Part shown: piece after piece, positions 10,524-12,665 of the stretch
Position numbering within the stretch: position 1 is the stretch's first letter
Layout: each line of letters begins with the position of its first letter
NCBI GenBank assembly: GCA_947036575.1
Contig: CAMQSH010000046.1
Location: forward strand, 1-12,665
Source: an uncultured Brevinema sp.
GTDB taxonomy: Bacteria; Spirochaetota; Brevinematia; Brevinematales; Brevinemataceae
Reading direction: 5' to 3'
Length of the DNA stretch: 12,665 nt
Notes under the pieces: generated by a model
Seen by the model: only the letters and a program-made list of their open reading frames with translations
Told to the model about the DNA's origin: nothing
Databases searched by the model: none
Position numbers and translations under genes: made by a program

Positions 10524-12665
10524 ATGTTTAAATTAAGTGCTAATTCTAAATGTTATATAATGCTTAGTGTTGTGTTGGCAGTGATGATAGGATTCTTATT
10601 TAGAGAAAGTTTCTCAGGAATGATTTTACAAGGATTAGATGATAATATTTCTATGAGAGCTGTTATTGTTCGTTCTTTATTATCAGAACAAGGCTATCAT
10701 TTTATTTCTAATTATTGGATAGGTTTTATTTTTAATGTACCCAATCCAGATTTTTATAATACTATTTTAGCATTAACAGGTAGTGAAAAAGTAATAGGAG
10801 TCTATGTTTTAGCCCTAGTTTTGTCTGGCTTTGTTACTTTTAAATTAATCAGACGTTTGGAAGTTTCCCCTACGGGAGCAATTTTTGGAGCAATTTCTTA
10901 TACTTTTTTACCCCATGTGCTTTCTTTAGTATATAGTGGACATGCTTTAGCATTAGAAGCTATTCCTATGACTCCAGCTTTTTTATTATGTATTAGTGTT
11001 CTTTTAGATGGTAAAACAGACTCTAAAGTTTTTAAAGTGTTAGCGGGAATTTGGGGTGGTATTTTTTGGGCTTGGATGATGATAGGTGAACCACAAAGAG
11101 GGATTTATGGTACAGTACTAGGGATGGCTTGGACAATTTATCTCTTGGTACAAACTAAAGCGATCTCTTTTAAATCTTTATTTTCAAAGCCTAAAGAATT
11201 TATTTCTATACAAACAATAACTAAAAAAATCGTATATTTATTTATTATTCTAATTGTGGGATTGGGTGTATTTCTCTCTACAATCAAATTTTGGGCAAAC
11301 TCAGAATTTTTAACAACACAAGGATCTTGGGAATTTTCAACTTCTTGGTCTTTCCCTCCTTCAGAATTAATAGATAGTTTTGCTTTTGGGTATCATGGAT
11401 TGAGTTCTTCAGAGCCTGAATTTCCTTATCATGGGGACAAACCTATGTCTGGCAATTCTGATTCTTTAGGATTCTTCTTAATGTTCTTTATGATTTGTGC
11501 AGTATCTTTAGCTTGGAAATCTCAAAAAAAAGGTCTTCGATTTTTTACTATTGTAGGACTAATTGCTTTATTCTTAGCCTTTGGTAAGTACTTTCCTGGG
11601 ACACCTTTCTTTTGGTTATGGTATCATTTACCAGGAATGGATAAATTAAGAATACCTGCTAAATTTTTGAGTATTACAGGGCTTTCTTGGAGTATCGTTG
11701 CTGCGATGGGATTAGATTCTGTTAAAGAATTATTTGAATCCAATCAAGAAAAAATTAAAAAAAACTTTCTTATTGTTCTAAGTGCTGTTACGGTAATATC
11801 TGTTTTATGGTTTGTATTGTTATTTTTCACTGATGGGGGCGATGTCACTGTCATCAGAAAAATCTTAGGACGTGAAAATAGAGCAATGGTAGATGCGGCT
11901 TTAACAGGACGTATAAATGCTATTCTGAGTATGGCTTCTTTATTTGTAGTACTAACAGGAATGGCAGTCTTTTTTATTAAAAAACCTAAATTTGCCAAAT
12001 TTTTTCCTATTTTTATTATTATACTTACGATGCAAAATCTTTATGTTTCGAATCGCTTTTATATAGAAAGAACTTATGTAACTTTAGAACAAGCATATCC
12101 TAGAACAGAGCTAATAGCATTCTTAGAAGATAATCTTACTCAAGGCTATAGAGCTTCTGGATCTTTATTTTTACCAAATCTTACTGGCTCGCCACATCCT
12201 ATGGGTGCTGTTGTAGAGCAAGCATTATACCCTCTTAATAACTACGATCTTACTTACGCTTTTCCTTATTATGATATTAATATGTTTGGACGTATTCCTA
12301 TATCTCGTTTGGATGATGAGTATATGAATTTCTTTAAAAGTGCTTTTGATAGTGTTCCTACTTACCAAACTTACGATGATATTTGGGAAATGAATAAAAG
12401 ATTATGGTATATTGGTAATGTAAAATATTTATTGATTGGTGCTGAAAATATGCAGGCATTTGCAGAACAAATCACAAGAGATACAATATTTATTACTAAT
12501 GTCATAGGAAGTTACAATCAACCTGTAGCTGTTTATGAATTAAAACACAAATTACCTCGTTTTGCTTTAATACATAATGTAAAAATAGTATATGATTTAT
12601 TTTTATTCAAGGATATGTCAGAGTCACTGAGAGATATAGAAAATTTTATCCTTCCTATAGAAGAG
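10524..12665 (+). CDS. Large polytopic membrane protein, YfhO-like, 3' end cut by window
   Basis: 714 codons are open to the window end. The N-terminus has a membrane segment (about residues 12-28) and many more follow (for example about 90-110, 135-160, 175-190, 230-252, 312-330, 335-352, 385-405, 415-435, 465-500). A large extracytoplasmic loop is likely around 255-310 (FPPSELIDSFAFGYHG and YHGDKPMSGNSDSLGFF), and a soluble region after about 515. The block WYHLPGMDKLRIPAKFLSITGLSW (starting near 365) resembles the IP.f..fRvP.RfL pattern of YfhO-family proteins, which are GT-C-like membrane proteins linked in Firmicutes to lipid-linked glycosylation of cell-envelope polymers. This family call is moderate and no substrate can be inferred. 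ATG 10524 has AGAGGAAA upstream and lies 27 bases after truB. Confidence 0.8.
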   Translation, partial: MFKLSANSKCYIMLSVVLAVMIGFLFRESFSGMILQGLDDNISMRAVIVRSLLSEQGYHFISNYWIGFIFNVPNPDFYNTILALTGSEKVIGVYVLALVLSGFVTFKLIRRLEVSPTGAIFGAISYTFLPHVLSLVYSGHALALEAIPMTPAFLLCISVLLDGKTDSKVFKVLAGIWGGIFWAWMMIGEPQRGIYGTVLGMAWTIYLLVQTKAISFKSLFSKPKEFISIQTITKKIVYLFIILIVGLGVFLSTIKFWANSEFLTTQGSWEFSTSWSFPPSELIDSFAFGYHGLSSSEPEFPYHGDKPMSGNSDSLGFFLMFFMICAVSLAWKSQKKGLRFFTIVGLIALFLAFGKYFPGTPFFWLWYHLPGMDKLRIPAKFLSITGLSWSIVAAMGLDSVKELFESNQEKIKKNFLIVLSAVTVISVLWFVLLFFTDGGDVTVIRKILGRENRAMVDAALTGRINAILSMASLFVVLTGMAVFFIKKPKFAKFFPIFIIILTMQNLYVSNRFYIERTYVTLEQAYPRTELIAFLEDNLTQGYRASGSLFLPNLTGSPHPMGAVVEQALYPLNNYDLTYAFPYYDINMFGRIPISRLDDEYMNFFKSAFDSVPTYQTYDDIWEMNKRLWYIGNVKYLLIGAENMQAFAEQITRDTIFITNVIGSYNQPVAVYELKHKLPRFALIHNVKIVYDLFLFKDMSESLRDIENFILPIEE

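Overview
The window is AT-rich bacterial DNA (roughly one third G+C by eye) and most likely from a spirochaete. The best evidence is a gene matching FlbB, the periplasmic flagellar collar protein known from spirochaetes, next to a lytic transglycosylase. A lipoprotein with a loose lipobox and a probable beta-barrel protein fit a two-membrane cell. The genus cannot be fixed from this window.

Layout. (1) 1-816, minus: inositol-monophosphatase-family enzyme cut by the window edge. (2) 1007-3332, plus: two exported or surface proteins, a probable outer-membrane barrel and a GLUG-repeat lipoprotein. Each has its own near-consensus promoter, and the same 24-bp element lies upstream of both. (3) 3577-5473, plus: an operon of a stand-alone RarA C-terminal-like protein and a lactose/cellobiose-family PTS EIIC. 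It ends at a strong bidirectional terminator. (4) 5553-6791, minus: an aromatic amino acid permease of the Mtr/TyrP family. (5) 6876-7237, minus: the permease leader region. (6) 7242-9398, minus: a small membrane protein, a decayed gene, flbB and an SLT-type transglycosylase. (7) 9591-12665, plus: truB and the start of a large polytopic membrane protein resembling the YfhO family.

The most interesting element is the permease leader. A perfect consensus promoter (TTGACA, 17 bp, TATAAT) is followed by two tandem, diverged copies of one module. Each module has a ribosome binding site, a GTG-started Phe-rich mini-ORF (core FSFFYFF), a candidate antiterminator and an intrinsic terminator. This looks like a duplicated ribosome-mediated phenylalanine/tyrosine attenuator, analogous in design to enterobacterial pheL but doubled and placed ahead of a transporter. 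The leader codons suggest that the permease serves Phe/Tyr rather than Trp, although its sequence looks closest to Mtr.

Other points of note are a His-to-Asn change at a position expected to be conserved for sugar binding in the EIIC, a transglycosylase without a signal peptide beside flbB, and a gene remnant fused against the end of flbB. No tRNA, rRNA, insertion sequence or CRISPR array was seen.
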